Shown: positions 1 through 8,513 of the stretch, piece by piece
Position numbering within the stretch: position 1 is the stretch's first letter
How the letters are laid out: each line of letters starts with the position of its first letter
Assembly: GCA_934322085.1 (NCBI GenBank)
Contig: CAKRGF010000010.1
Location: 1 to 64,000 of the forward strand
Direction of reading: 5' to 3'
DNA: 64,000 nt
From: an uncultured Eubacterium sp.
Lineage (GTDB): Bacteria; Bacillota; Clostridia; Lachnospirales; Lachnospiraceae
Made by a program: the position numbers and the translations under genes
Notes under the pieces: model-generated
The model's input: the letters and a program-made list of their open reading frames with translations, nothing else
Databases searched by the model: none
What the model was told of the DNA's origin: nothing

Positions 1-417
1 TGTCAGGTCAGGCGGCTGCTTACAATGGTGGTTCTTTTTTCTTTTGGAATGTGCCTGTTTAGTGGATGCGGCACGGAAAAAGAGGGCAAAAGAGGAAAGG
101 ATTTGGATTATACGGTAGTTCCAACAGAGGAGTGTCCGGCTGATTTTTTAGCTGAAATCAATAAAAAGAAAATCAATCCGTTTCAGATGACTTATGAAGA
201 TGGCGAGTACTGCTATTTGGCGGTTGGCTACGGAGAGCAGGAAACCAACGGTTTTTCGGTGCGTGTCCTTGGGCTCTATGAAAAAGGCGACGGGGTGGTG
301 TTTGAGACGAATCTTTTAGGACCGGAGAAAGGTCAGGAAGTAAGTCAGAAAAAGAGTATGCCGTATCTTGTCGTAAAAATGAAAAAATTGGAGAAAGAAA
401 TTGAATTTTGGTCATAA
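1..417 (+). CDS. PrcB-like lipoprotein (5' end outside window)
   Basis: The reading frame is open from base 1; the first ATG is at 25, but the two Arg codons before it look like the basic part of a lipoprotein signal, so the true start probably lies upstream of the window. A hydrophobic stretch ends in a lipobox (FSGC, Cys encoded near base 67), implying a lipid-anchored exported protein. The C-terminal half (glycine-rich strand, then Pro-Tyr-x-Val-Val-Lys near the end) resembles the PrcB C-terminal domain found in small exported proteins of Firmicutes. Function in this lineage is unknown. A sigma-A promoter for the next gene starts 18 bp after the stop. Family assignment is from pattern only and moderate. 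Confidence 0.6.
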   Translation, partial: CQVRRLLTMVVLFSFGMCLFSGCGTEKEGKRGKDLDYTVVPTEECPADFLAEINKKKINPFQMTYEDGEYCYLAVGYGEQETNGFSVRVLGLYEKGDGVVFETNLLGPEKGQEVSQKKSMPYLVVKMKKLEKEIEFWS

Positions 418-434
418 TTTTTCCAATTGAAAGG

Positions 435-463
435 TTGTCTTTTTGTCAAAATTAAGGTATAAT
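435..463 (+). promoter_or_regulatory. sigma-A type promoter for the EAL gene
   Basis: TTGTCT at 435-440, 17-bp spacer, TATAAT at 458-463. The predicted transcript starts near 470 and has a short leader before the GTG at 499. Confidence 0.7.
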
Positions 464-498
464 TATATATACATTCGATAAAGAAGGGGGCATGCACA

Positions 499-1977
499 GT
501 GAAACAGATTATCTCACGTTTGAAAAACATCAGTATGATGTTAATCTGGGATGTAATCACTGCGATTGCGCTCTTTGTTTTTGCGTATTTTTCTCTGGAC
601 AGGATGCCATCTGCGATGTACAAAGTATTGGTACTCTGCGGTGTGGCGCTTTTCGTTATTATTATGCTGGTTATTAAATACCAGTTGTTGTATAAGAAGT
701 ATGGACGTGATGATGTTACCGGAGGAAAGAATAAAAAGGAATTCGAGCGGATTGCCAGAGATTTGCTTCGCGGGGATGGAAATTATGTTGTCGTGTATGC
801 GAACGTTGACCGTTTTAAGTTGATTAATGAAACTTATGGCAATGATGTCGGAGACCGGATTTTGTGCAGAATTCACGAGATTATTGATGCTGAGCTCCGC
901 TGGGATGAAGTGTCCGGCCGAATTATGGCAGATAACTTTGGGGTTTTGATGCGGTTTCATTCACTTCCGAAGCTTGACCAACGATTGTATCGAATAAGCA
1001 AGCAGTTGTCTGAACTTACGGATGATAATGGAAATTGTTACGGACTTATTCTTTATTTTGGTGTTTACGTTGTAAAAGACGATGAAAATGATATTAGTGC
1101 TATGCTTGAACATGCCAATCTGGCGCGTAAGAAGATTTCACCGTCACATCTTGTTCCGATGGGAATCTACGATGTGAAAGAAAGCCAGAAACTTGGACGT
1201 GATAAAGCGTTGGAGATGAAGATGCACAAGGCACTTGAACAAGGTGACTTCGTACCGTATCTTCAGCCGAAATACGAATTGGAAGGTGAGTCGATTGCCG
1301 GTGCGGAAGCATTGGTTCGATGGATTGACCCGGAAGAGGGTATGATTTATCCGGACGAATTTATCAATTTGTTTGAATCAAACGGATTTATTGTGGAACT
1401 GGATTTGTATATGTTCGAGGAAGTTTGTAAACTGATTGAGCGCTGGCATAAAGCAGGCCGCAAGATTATACCGATTTCCGTAAACCTATCAAGAAGTCAT
1501 TTTGAAATTCCGAACTTCTTTGATTATTATGAATATGTGTTAAAGAAATACGATATTCCGCCAAGAAGTATTGAGATTGAGTTGACGGAGTCTCTGTTTT
1601 ATAATGATATGAAGTCACTCAGTGTACTGGTATCGCAGATTCACCGTGTGGGATTGTCGTGTTCGATTGATGATTTTGGAAGCGGTTATTCTTCCTTAAA
1701 TATGTTAAAGGATGTTAAAGTAGATGCGCTGAAGTTAGACCGTGTATTCTTTGAGAGCGGTGATAACGATGAGCGTGGAAAGGATATTATCCAGAGCGTA
1801 ATCAAACTGGCACAAGCACTGGACCTTCACACCATATCCGAAGGAGTCGAAGAGAGAAAGCAAGTGGAGTTTTTAAAAGAAATGCACTGTGACTTAATTC
1901 AGGGATATGTGTTTGCAAAGCCAATGCCTGTACCGGAATTTGAACAGTTAGCGTTTGGTACAGAAGCAGCGGACTAA
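499..1977 (+). CDS. membrane GGDEF(degenerate)-EAL cyclic-di-GMP phosphodiesterase
   Basis: 492 aa. GTG start chosen because GAAGGGGG (483-490) sits 8 bp upstream. Two hydrophobic segments (about residues 13-32 and 42-62) place it in the membrane. A GGDEF-like domain follows (about 70-225), but the signature is replaced by Met-Ala-Asp-Asn-Phe, so cyclase activity is not expected. The EAL domain (about 245-485) keeps the residues used for c-di-GMP hydrolysis: E of EALVRW, N of SVNLS, E of ELTE, the DDFGSG pair, K of KLDR and E of SEGVE. Likely a c-di-GMP phosphodiesterase whose GGDEF-like domain is structural or binds GTP. Monocistronic by its own promoter; the 3' end overlaps the convergent gene by 4 bp. 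Confidence 0.9.
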   Translation: MKQIISRLKNISMMLIWDVITAIALFVFAYFSLDRMPSAMYKVLVLCGVALFVIIMLVIKYQLLYKKYGRDDVTGGKNKKEFERIARDLLRGDGNYVVVYANVDRFKLINETYGNDVGDRILCRIHEIIDAELRWDEVSGRIMADNFGVLMRFHSLPKLDQRLYRISKQLSELTDDNGNCYGLILYFGVYVVKDDENDISAMLEHANLARKKISPSHLVPMGIYDVKESQKLGRDKALEMKMHKALEQGDFVPYLQPKYELEGESIAGAEALVRWIDPEEGMIYPDEFINLFESNGFIVELDLYMFEEVCKLIERWHKAGRKIIPISVNLSRSHFEIPNFFDYYEYVLKKYDIPPRSIEIELTESLFYNDMKSLSVLVSQIHRVGLSCSIDDFGSGYSSLNMLKDVKVDALKLDRVFFESGDNDERGKDIIQSVIKLAQALDLHTISEGVEERKQVEFLKEMHCDLIQGYVFAKPMPVPEFEQLAFGTEAAD

Positions 1978-2351
1978 AGATATAATCGTTTGTGATTTCG
2001 ATAGCGGTTTCTACGGTACATAATTTCATGATATAAAACGACCTCGATCATATCGCGGAGAAGTCTTCCTTCTTCCGGATAGGCATCGGGGTATTTTTTT
2101 GTAAATTCACCGGCAATTCCGGCAGCCATAAGCTGTAAGGCAATTTTGTCGGGAAATACGTCAAACATCAGACTTCCCTCGTATTCCATTTTGTCGCATT
2201 CTTCTTCCACAAATTCGCTGATTTGTCTTGTGATTTTCGGGTATAAATATTTAAGGTACGAGTTGTCGGCTTCCAGTTCCATCAGTTTCTGACTGCCTAA
2301 AGCAGGTGGATAGGTAGGAACATAAGGGGTTTGGTTATCAAAATGACTCAT
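1974..2351 (-). CDS. conserved hypothetical protein, 125 aa
   Basis: Not recognised. A soluble protein without signal peptide or membrane segment; helix-rich and acidic in the middle with a basic C-terminus (Arg-Arg-Asn-Arg-Tyr-Arg). The ATG is supported by GGAGG about 7 bp upstream on the minus strand. It converges on the EAL gene with a 4-bp overlap of stop regions and diverges from the large exported protein at 2483. Coding is supported by the RBS and by absence of a competing frame. Confidence 0.6.
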   Translation of the reverse strand: MSHFDNQTPYVPTYPPALGSQKLMELEADNSYLKYLYPKITRQISEFVEEECDKMEYEGSLMFDVFPDKIALQLMAAGIAGEFTKKYPDAYPEEGRLLRDMIEVVLYHEIMYRRNRYRNHKRLYL

Positions 2352-2482
2352 GCGTTTTCCTCCGATGGTTTATTAACTAATATATGTGTGCTAAAAATTT
2401 GTGTGTATGCCTTGCACTTTTTTGCGAAAGCCGTTACACTGTATAGGGTAGTAACATCATATTGTAGGAATGGAGAGATATT

Positions 2483-5008
2483 ATGGTTAAATATATATAT
2501 CAGGCAGTCGCTCTTGTATTCATTTTTGCGGGTGCACTGTTTTTATTTGGAAGAAATATGGAAACGGATATGGAAGAAAAGGGCGTGACGGAAGCGATTA
2601 CGGATGAGACATATCCGTATCTTCAGCTGCAGACGCAGGGGCAGACGGTGAATGTTTTATATGGGTATAGTGCGCCGCTCGAAGCAAATGTGGTGCGCGA
2701 ATCGATTACGCCGATTAACCAGAACAGACAGATTTCTTTGTTAATCAGTAAAGCAAAGAGCCGTCTTGTTGATGTTACCTACAGCATTGTGGATAAGGAG
2801 AGCGGAGAAGTATACAAAACCGGAAGCGTGAATGCGATTGGGCAGAATCAGCGCAGGGTAGATTTGACGTTTGACTACGGATTTAAGACAAGTACGGAGT
2901 ACATTTTGGATTTGAAAACAACATCGAATCTGGGAAAAACGATTCATTATTACACGAGACTGAAATATTATCTGGATGAGAGTAATCTGGCAAAAAAAAT
3001 GGCATTTGCCAAAAAGTTTCATAACAATACATTTTCGAAAAATAAATCGGAAGAAATCGGTCGTTATCTGGAGCCGGATGGCAAGAACCGCAACTCGACA
3101 CTTGCCTATGTCGATATCACTTCAGATGCCAGTCTGGTAACGTGGGCAGAGATGGCACCGAAAATTGTATCTGACGAATTTGTTACGATTAAAGAATATA
3201 ATATGGAAACGGCCTGTATTCAGTATAATTATTTTGTGCAGGCGACGACGGCTTCCGGGAAGGAAACGTATCACATCAAAGAATTTTACCGTGTGCGTTA
3301 TGCTTCCGGAAGGGATTACCTGCTGAATTTCTCACGCTCGATGGAGGCGGTGTTTGACGTATCGACGGCAAGCAGTAAGTCCAGTCAGTTAAAGTTGGGA
3401 ATTACAGAGCAGAATAATGGAAAGATGCTTTCTAATAAAAAAGAGGATAAACTGTATTTTTCCAGAGATGGTTTTGTTTACCAGTATGATATGAAGACGA
3501 ATCAGGTGAAAAAGATTTACGCTTCTTTCAGTGAGAAGGCTTCTTATGCTTACCGTGCTTACAACGAGCAGGGAATTCGCCTGTTAAAAGTCGATGATAA
3601 AGATAATTTGTATTTTTGTGCGTATGGCTATTTCGCACGTGGCAGTTATGAGGGCGATGTGGCAGTTGTGCTCTATGAGTACACGGCGGACGGAACGCTC
3701 GAAGAGATGGTTTATATGCCGATTAATACGACGTATCAGCAGTTGAAAGAGGATTTTGCTGATTATGGCTATGTGAGCAGCCGGGGGATTTACTATTTCA
3801 CCGTGGCAAATACGGTGTATGCTTATAATATGACGGCGAAAAGACTGGAGAAAATAGCCGAGAACGTAAAAGAGAATACCTTTATGACGATGGAGCGTGC
3901 AAATTGTTACACGTGGTCATCCTCTCTTGCTAAGGGTTATGGCGAAAATATTACCATTTACAATTTGGAAAATGATGAAAAGAAAGTGATTTATCAGCCG
4001 GATAAAAATAGTTATATTAAACTGCTTGGCGTAATTGAGGACAATATGGTGTATGGCTGCCTGCGCAAGTCCGATATTGGAACGATGGCAGACGGAACAA
4101 AAGTAACACCATGCTATGAACTTTATATTGCCAATACAAAGGGTGAAGTACGTCGTAAATACAGCGTAAAAAATCAGTATATTCAGAAGATTAATTGTAC
4201 CGGAAATGTAATTAATATGACACTTTGTAAAAGACAGGGAAGTCATTACGCGAAGAGCGGCGAAGATACCATTTTGAACAATTCCAACAAGGATGAGTCA
4301 AAGTTTAGTTATGTGTCGCGTGTAACCACAAAGTCTTTGACCGAATGGTACATCCAGTTTCCGATTTCGTTTGAAATGAAAGCGAAGCCGACATGGGATG
4401 AACCGCTGTCCACATTGACTACGAGTGAACGTTATGTGCGTCTGGAGCAGCCGAAACTGACAAAATATTATGTATTTGCCGGAGGACAAATTGTTTCTTC
4501 CTATGAAAGTGCGGCAAAAGCGATTCGAGAGGCAGACGCCAAAATGGGTGTCGTTGTTTCGAGTAATCATCAGGTTGTCTGGGAGCGGAGCGGAGCCTTC
4601 ATCCAGAATACGATTGGCGGTCTAGAAATGACGAAGCAGAGAAATGGTGTGTCAAATCTGGATGCGTGTGTTCATATGCTTTTGAAAGCGAACCATTATG
4701 ATGTGGCGGCAAAGGGACTGGTCAAAAAGGGCGAAAATGCGTATAATACGCTTTCACATTATTTGCAGCGGCCGATGAGTCTGAAGGGATGTACGCTGGA
4801 GGAAGTTTTGTACTTTGTCAGCGGCAGTAAACCAGTGATTGCGATGACTAGCAATAAAACCGGTGTGGTAATCGGTGGTTATACGGCTTCCAAACTGATT
4901 CTGTACAATCCGCAGTCTGGCAAAACACAGACAGTCAGCAGAAGTTCGTATGAGAAGATTTTCAAAGATGCCGGCAACTATTTTGTAAGCTACATGAGTG
5001 AATCGTAA
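2483..5008 (+). CDS. large membrane-anchored extracellular protein with C39-like C-terminal region
   Basis: 841 aa, ATG with TGGAGAG 8 bp upstream. One N-terminal membrane segment (about residues 6-25) suggests an anchored exported protein. The middle (about 290-560) contains repeated short strand motifs (Tyr-Gln-Tyr-Asp-Met, Leu-Tyr-Glu-Tyr-Thr, Val-Tyr-Ala-Tyr-Asn) reminiscent of a beta-propeller. The last about 150 residues resemble the fold of C39-type cysteine peptidases: a conserved-looking SNLDACVHMLLKANHYD helix, then strand-turn segments ending in YNPQSGK and FVSYMS. The Cys-Gly-Pro catalytic motif and the His before the GGY strand are not visible, so it may be a non-catalytic homologue. 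Followed 15 bp later by cdd. Function unknown; domain suggestions are inference. Confidence 0.65.
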   Translation: MVKYIYQAVALVFIFAGALFLFGRNMETDMEEKGVTEAITDETYPYLQLQTQGQTVNVLYGYSAPLEANVVRESITPINQNRQISLLISKAKSRLVDVTYSIVDKESGEVYKTGSVNAIGQNQRRVDLTFDYGFKTSTEYILDLKTTSNLGKTIHYYTRLKYYLDESNLAKKMAFAKKFHNNTFSKNKSEEIGRYLEPDGKNRNSTLAYVDITSDASLVTWAEMAPKIVSDEFVTIKEYNMETACIQYNYFVQATTASGKETYHIKEFYRVRYASGRDYLLNFSRSMEAVFDVSTASSKSSQLKLGITEQNNGKMLSNKKEDKLYFSRDGFVYQYDMKTNQVKKIYASFSEKASYAYRAYNEQGIRLLKVDDKDNLYFCAYGYFARGSYEGDVAVVLYEYTADGTLEEMVYMPINTTYQQLKEDFADYGYVSSRGIYYFTVANTVYAYNMTAKRLEKIAENVKENTFMTMERANCYTWSSSLAKGYGENITIYNLENDEKKVIYQPDKNSYIKLLGVIEDNMVYGCLRKSDIGTMADGTKVTPCYELYIANTKGEVRRKYSVKNQYIQKINCTGNVINMTLCKRQGSHYAKSGEDTILNNSNKDESKFSYVSRVTTKSLTEWYIQFPISFEMKAKPTWDEPLSTLTTSERYVRLEQPKLTKYYVFAGGQIVSSYESAAKAIREADAKMGVVVSSNHQVVWERSGAFIQNTIGGLEMTKQRNGVSNLDACVHMLLKANHYDVAAKGLVKKGENAYNTLSHYLQRPMSLKGCTLEEVLYFVSGSKPVIAMTSNKTGVVIGGYTASKLILYNPQSGKTQTVSRSSYEKIFKDAGNYFVSYMSES

Positions 5009-5023
5009 GATAAAGGAGAAACT

Positions 5024-5419
5024 ATGGAGACAAAGGAATTGATTACGCAGGCGTTGTCTGCGCGTGAAAACGCCTATGCACCGTATTCCGGTTTTATGGT
5101 GGGGGCAGCACTTCTGTGTAAAGACGGCACGGTTTATACCGGCTGCAACATTGAAAATGCGGCATTTACACCGACAAACTGTGCGGAGAGAACAGCTTTT
5201 TTCAAAGCAGTCAGTGAGGGAAAACGGGATTTTGTAAAAATTGCGATTGTTGGCGGAAAAAAGGGAGAAATGACAGCACCGGCACCGTGTGGTGTCTGTC
5301 TGCAGGTGATGTCGGAGTTTTGCAAGGCAGATGAATTTGAAATTGTAATGGCAAAGGGCGAAGAGGATTATAGCAGTAAGACGCTTTCCGAACTTTTGCC
5401 AAGCAGTTTTTCCTTATAA
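5024..5419 (+). CDS. cdd: cytidine deaminase
   Basis: 131 aa, the usual length of tetrameric cytidine deaminases. Hydrolyses cytidine and deoxycytidine to uridine and deoxyuridine in pyrimidine salvage, in the cytosol. The zinc site is visible as NCAERTAFF (Cys plus catalytic Glu) and PCGVCLQ (two Cys), and substrate-binding GCNIENAA is intact. RBS AAAGGAG lies before the ATG. It sits between the large exported protein and the RsmF-like gene, spaced 15 and 20 bp, so it is probably co-transcribed with one or both. Confidence 0.95.
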   Translation: METKELITQALSARENAYAPYSGFMVGAALLCKDGTVYTGCNIENAAFTPTNCAERTAFFKAVSEGKRDFVKIAIVGGKKGEMTAPAPCGVCLQVMSEFCKADEFEIVMAKGEEDYSSKTLSELLPSSFSL

Positions 5420-5439
5420 AAGGCTGGAGGAGATAAGAG

Positions 5440-6828
5440 ATGGAATTACCAGTTGCATTTTGTGATGAGATGAAACGGATTTTGGGGGATGAGTACGAGG
5501 ATTATCTGAAATCCATGGAAGGTACAAGAAAGTTTGGACTCCGTGTAAATACAGCGAAGATTTCTGTGGAGGATTTTTTGAAAATTTCTCCGTTTGAATT
5601 AACACCGATTCCGTATGTCAAAAATGGTTTTTATTATGATGGGGAGAAAGAGCAGCCTGCCAAGCATCCGTATTATTTTGCGGGATTATATTATTTGCAG
5701 GATCCAAGTGCGATGACGCCGGCCTCGCGCCTGCCGATTGAGGAAAATGATGTGGTACTTGATTTGTGTGCGGCACCGGGTGGAAAAGCGACGGAGCTAG
5801 CAGCAAAACTTCATGGTACCGGGCTTTTGATTGCCAACGATATTAGCAGCAAGCGCGCAAAAGCATTGTTGAAAAATATTGAATTGTTTGGCGTGGAAAA
5901 TAGCTTTATTGTGACGGAATATCCGAAAAAGCTGGCGGAGTATTTTACCGGTTTTTTCGATAAAATTTTGATTGATGCGCCGTGTTCGGGGGAGGGAATG
6001 TTTCGCAAGGAGCCGTCTATGGTAAAGGCATGGGAGCAGAATGGTCCTGAATTTTATGCCGCGTTACAGGAAGATATTTTGAAACAGGCGCTTCCGATGT
6101 TAAAACCGGGCGGTATGCTTTTGTATTCTACCTGTACATTCTCACCGCTGGAAGATGAGGGAACGGTGCAAAAAATACTTTCGATGAACCCGGATATGGA
6201 GATTCTTCCGATGGAGGGTTATGAAGGATTTGCGTCTGGAAACCCGGAATTGATTGGAAGTACAGAAGAATCTATACGAAACTGTGTCCGCATTTTCCCG
6301 CACCGTGTCGATGGCGAGGGGCATTTTCTGGCACTGTTTCGAAAAAAGGAGACGGCGGATGAGCCGGTTGTGTCCTGTGAGCAGACAAGAAGTGGTCTGC
6401 GGGGAGAGGAAAAGGAATTGTGGGAGGCGTTTGGTGAGAATCTGAACCGGACGTTTCTGCCGGAACGCATGGAAAGCAAAAACGGAATGGTTTACTATAT
6501 GCCAAAGGAACTTCCGAAGATGCGTGGACTTCGTTTTTTACGCAGCGGATTGTTTGTCGGTGAGATGAAGAAAAAGAGGTTTGAGCCGAGTCAGTCACTG
6601 GCAATGGCACTGCGGGCAAAGGACTATAAGAATTGTCTGCATTTGTCTGTTGACGATGAGCGGGTGGTTCGTTATTTAAAGGGCGAAACACTGGTGCTGA
6701 CGGATGAGGAAGCTGCTGCAAAGGATGGCTGGCAGCTTGTGTGTGTAGAAGATTACCCGCTTGGCTGGGGCAAAAAGAATAAGCATAATTTAAAAAATAA
6801 ATACCACAGCGGATGGCGCATGGTATAA
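5440..6828 (+). CDS. RsmF-like 16S rRNA m5C methyltransferase (NOL1/NOP2/Sun family)
   Basis: 462 aa. SAM-dependent cytosine-C5 methyltransferase expected to act on rRNA. N-terminal RsmF-type region, then the Rossmann core: motif I VLDLCAAPGGKATELA, the two catalytic cysteines in DAPCSGEGMFR (motif IV) and STCTFSPLEDE (motif VI). The C-terminal about 170 residues are the RsmF-type PUA-like extension, ending basic (KNKHNLKNKYHSGWRMV). ATG supported by GGAGGAG. Probably the last gene of the cdd operon; a strong terminator follows. Exact target base cannot be read from sequence. Confidence 0.9.
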   Translation: MELPVAFCDEMKRILGDEYEDYLKSMEGTRKFGLRVNTAKISVEDFLKISPFELTPIPYVKNGFYYDGEKEQPAKHPYYFAGLYYLQDPSAMTPASRLPIEENDVVLDLCAAPGGKATELAAKLHGTGLLIANDISSKRAKALLKNIELFGVENSFIVTEYPKKLAEYFTGFFDKILIDAPCSGEGMFRKEPSMVKAWEQNGPEFYAALQEDILKQALPMLKPGGMLLYSTCTFSPLEDEGTVQKILSMNPDMEILPMEGYEGFASGNPELIGSTEESIRNCVRIFPHRVDGEGHFLALFRKKETADEPVVSCEQTRSGLRGEEKELWEAFGENLNRTFLPERMESKNGMVYYMPKELPKMRGLRFLRSGLFVGEMKKKRFEPSQSLAMALRAKDYKNCLHLSVDDERVVRYLKGETLVLTDEEAAAKDGWQLVCVEDYPLGWGKKNKHNLKNKYHSGWRMV

Positions 6829-6840
6829 AAGAGCAAGCGA

Positions 6841-6864
6841 AAAGGACCGCATAAGCGGTCCTTT
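6841..6864 (+). terminator. intrinsic terminator after RsmF-like gene
   Basis: Perfect 10-bp stem AAAGGACCGC/GCGGTCCTTT with an ATAA loop, followed by T-rich bases. Confidence 0.9.
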
Positions 6865-6898
6865 TCTGGGGAATAGAGAACTAAACTATATATAGGCG

Positions 6899-6954
6899 AT
6901 CATTGGCAGAGCCAATGATTAGGGCAAATTTAGGCGCGGCGCTTCGGTCGCGCC
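6899..6954. repeat. two small palindromes in the 6.9 kb gap
   Basis: ATCATTGGC-AGA-GCCAATGAT (6899-6919) and a GC-rich 8-bp stem (6933-6940 with 6947-6954). They lie between the convergent RsmF-like gene and YhfC-like gene; no coding frame is apparent. Role unknown. Confidence 0.5.
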
Positions 6955-7000
6955 GTCTTTGGTGCATTGCACGTTTAACAAAAAACGTAGGAAAAAATAA

Positions 7001-7030
7001 AAAGCGACCCACAAAATGTGAATCGCCTTT
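7001..7030 (-). terminator. probable terminator of the YhfC-like gene
   Basis: Imperfect hairpin (outer AAAGCGA/TCGCCTTT with one bulge, inner CACA/TGTG) followed on the minus strand by a U-rich run. Confidence 0.6.
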
Positions 7031-7072
7031 GATTACAATGCCATAATACACCTTATCAGGATTTCTGTCAAC

Positions 7073-7891
7073 TTATTTTTTACCGTTTTCCGTTCGGTGA
7101 TAGATTTGATAGGCAAACAGGGCAATAGCAAATGTAAACACGGTTGCGATGACAAACAGCGTCATCGAACTTTTATAGATGTCAATGTTTCGCAAGTAAA
7201 TCGGTACATATCCTGCAACGTGGAGAACAATGGCAATTACTGTCCACTGTTTTTCTCCGGTTGAAATGGCATATTCAACAAGGATGGCAATGGCAGCATA
7301 CAATACGAGAGAAAGAATCACGTAAGTAGCGTCCATAAAGAAGGAAGAGGAAGGCGTTGCCGCCTGCTCCGTAAATAACTTCTGGGTCTGAGCCAGTTCT
7401 TCTCCTTTTAATGCCAGCTTTTTGAAATATTCCGTTGAGCCAATGGAATTAATCAGTAACGCCGCAATGATGTTTGTAATATAGACGGTTGCGCCATTTA
7501 AAATACTTTCAAAACCGCCCATACCAACTCCGAAAATCAGCGCGTTTTCCTTGCCCGGACGTTTTTTCATTGCATACTTCAATCCGACAAATGCTCCGAT
7601 GGTCGAAAGAATACCAAGGGAGAAAGCTCCGAACAGTGCCGAGTAGACCGGATGATTTTTTGCACTGAAAAAGGATAAAAGCCCCGGAATTGAAAAAATC
7701 AAAACATTCACAATTGTGGCGGCAACGTAGGAAAAGAGCAGGCAAAACGCAGCTCCAATAAAAAATGCCCCTGGTTTTACGCCGTTTTTCCGTTTCTGAT
7801 ACCATACAAATAAAATCGGCAGCAGGATGCAAAGCAGTGAACAAAAAATATTTGCCTGAACAAATCCCGCTGAAAAAACAATCTGATTCAT
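7073..7891 (-). CDS. YhfC-like (DUF2324-type) integral membrane protein
   Basis: 272 aa using the ATG at 7891, preceded on the minus strand by AGTGAG at good spacing; a longer frame starting with TTG at 7930 has no RBS. About seven to eight hydrophobic segments fill the protein. The motif Glu-Asn-Ala-Leu-Ile-Phe-Gly-Val-Gly-Met-Gly-Gly-Phe-Glu matches the YhfC family, a group of putative intramembrane proteases, but the usual His of the GHGG motif is Met here, so proteolytic activity is doubtful. Transcribed alone; its likely -35 lies at the end of the hairpin element at 8001-8193. Confidence 0.75.
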   Translation of the reverse strand: MNQIVFSAGFVQANIFCSLLCILLPILFVWYQKRKNGVKPGAFFIGAAFCLLFSYVAATIVNVLIFSIPGLLSFFSAKNHPVYSALFGAFSLGILSTIGAFVGLKYAMKKRPGKENALIFGVGMGGFESILNGATVYITNIIAALLINSIGSTEYFKKLALKGEELAQTQKLFTEQAATPSSSFFMDATYVILSLVLYAAIAILVEYAISTGEKQWTVIAIVLHVAGYVPIYLRNIDIYKSSMTLFVIATVFTFAIALFAYQIYHRTENGKK

Positions 7892-7977
7892 AATAATCTC
7901 ACTTTCTTTGGTGGTTTTGTTGCTATTCAAGATCTTTTGCTCTATGTATTAGTCATGAATAGCTGCAACTGTAGTAC

Positions 7978-8007
7978 ATTGTAACTAATAATGAGACGGT
8001 GCGTCAA
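7978..8007 (-). promoter_or_regulatory. promoter of YhfC-like gene, -35 inside hairpin element 1
   Basis: On the minus strand: TTGACG (8007-8002), 18-bp spacer, TACAAT (7983-7978). The -35 hexamer is part of the element's terminal sequence. Confidence 0.55.
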
Positions 8008-8193
8008 GTGTTCGTTGGTGTTTTTTTAGTTTCCGGTAAATGAATAGAAAAGCTTTGCGTCTCGTCGGCACTCCCGTTTGTTGAGTGCGTAGCGGTATGG
8101 GCACTGAAACTACCAGTGCCACATACCGACGTACTCAAACCCACGAGACACAAAGCATTTACCGGAAACTAAAAAAATACGAGCACTTGACGC
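8001..8193 (-). repeat. long hairpin element, copy 1
   Basis: A 193-bp near-palindrome with ends GCGTCAAGTG (8001-8010) and CACTTGACGC (8184-8193). Read on the minus strand it has an outer helix, a conserved asymmetric internal loop (CGTCGGT, 8131-8125, opposite ACCGCTACG, 8086-8078) and a side mini-hairpin ACGGGAGT (8067-8060) with a GGGA (GNRA) loop. Same family as the elements at 8308, 38489, 46224 and 46747. No protein frame explains it. Confidence 0.85.
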
Positions 8194-8307
8194 TAACCAC
8201 TAACCAGCTAGTTGAGAGCAGCTTCTTGTGTTTTCAAGACAACGCTTTTTACTTGTTCAAGGGAAAAGCGTTGCATCGAGACCGCAGACCCATTTGCGCA
8301 GAGTCAT
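8194..8307. other. spacer between hairpin elements 1 and 2
   Basis: No coding frame, promoter or repeat I can support. Short ORFs crossing it run through the hairpin arms and have no RBS. Confidence 0.5.
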
Positions 8308-8513
8308 TCGCTGGCAAATAGTTGGTGGGCGTTTATTAGGCTTTCAGTAAAACAGAAGAAAAACTTTGTGACTCGTGGGTTTGAGTGCGTCGGTATGAGG
8401 CACTGGTGGTTTCAGTGCCCATACCGTTACGCACTCAATAAGTGAGAACGCCCACGAGACGCAAAGTTTTTCTTCTATTTTACGAAACCCTAAAAACCTC
8501 CCCCACCTTGCCA
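8308..8513 (+). repeat. long hairpin element, copy 2
   Basis: About 205 bp, inverted relative to copy 1. Conserved internal loop CGTCGGT (8388-8394) opposite ACCGTTACG (8423-8431); mini-hairpin GTGAGAAC (8442-8449) with a GAGA (GNRA) loop. Outer arms pair over about 40 bp. The left edge carries TTCGCTGG, shared with copy 3. The right edge contains the -35 of the following gene. Confidence 0.85.

Noticed and set aside
1..12. GTCAGGTCAGG at the window start as an SRP RNA fragment
   Set aside because: The match is short, lies in an open lipoprotein frame and lacks the surrounding SRP structure found at 49436.
8001..8513. Insertion sequence or MITE with coding potential
   Set aside because: No transposase or target duplication is visible; the shared structural core and covarying helices are not expected for a plain MITE, so I list them as hairpin elements.
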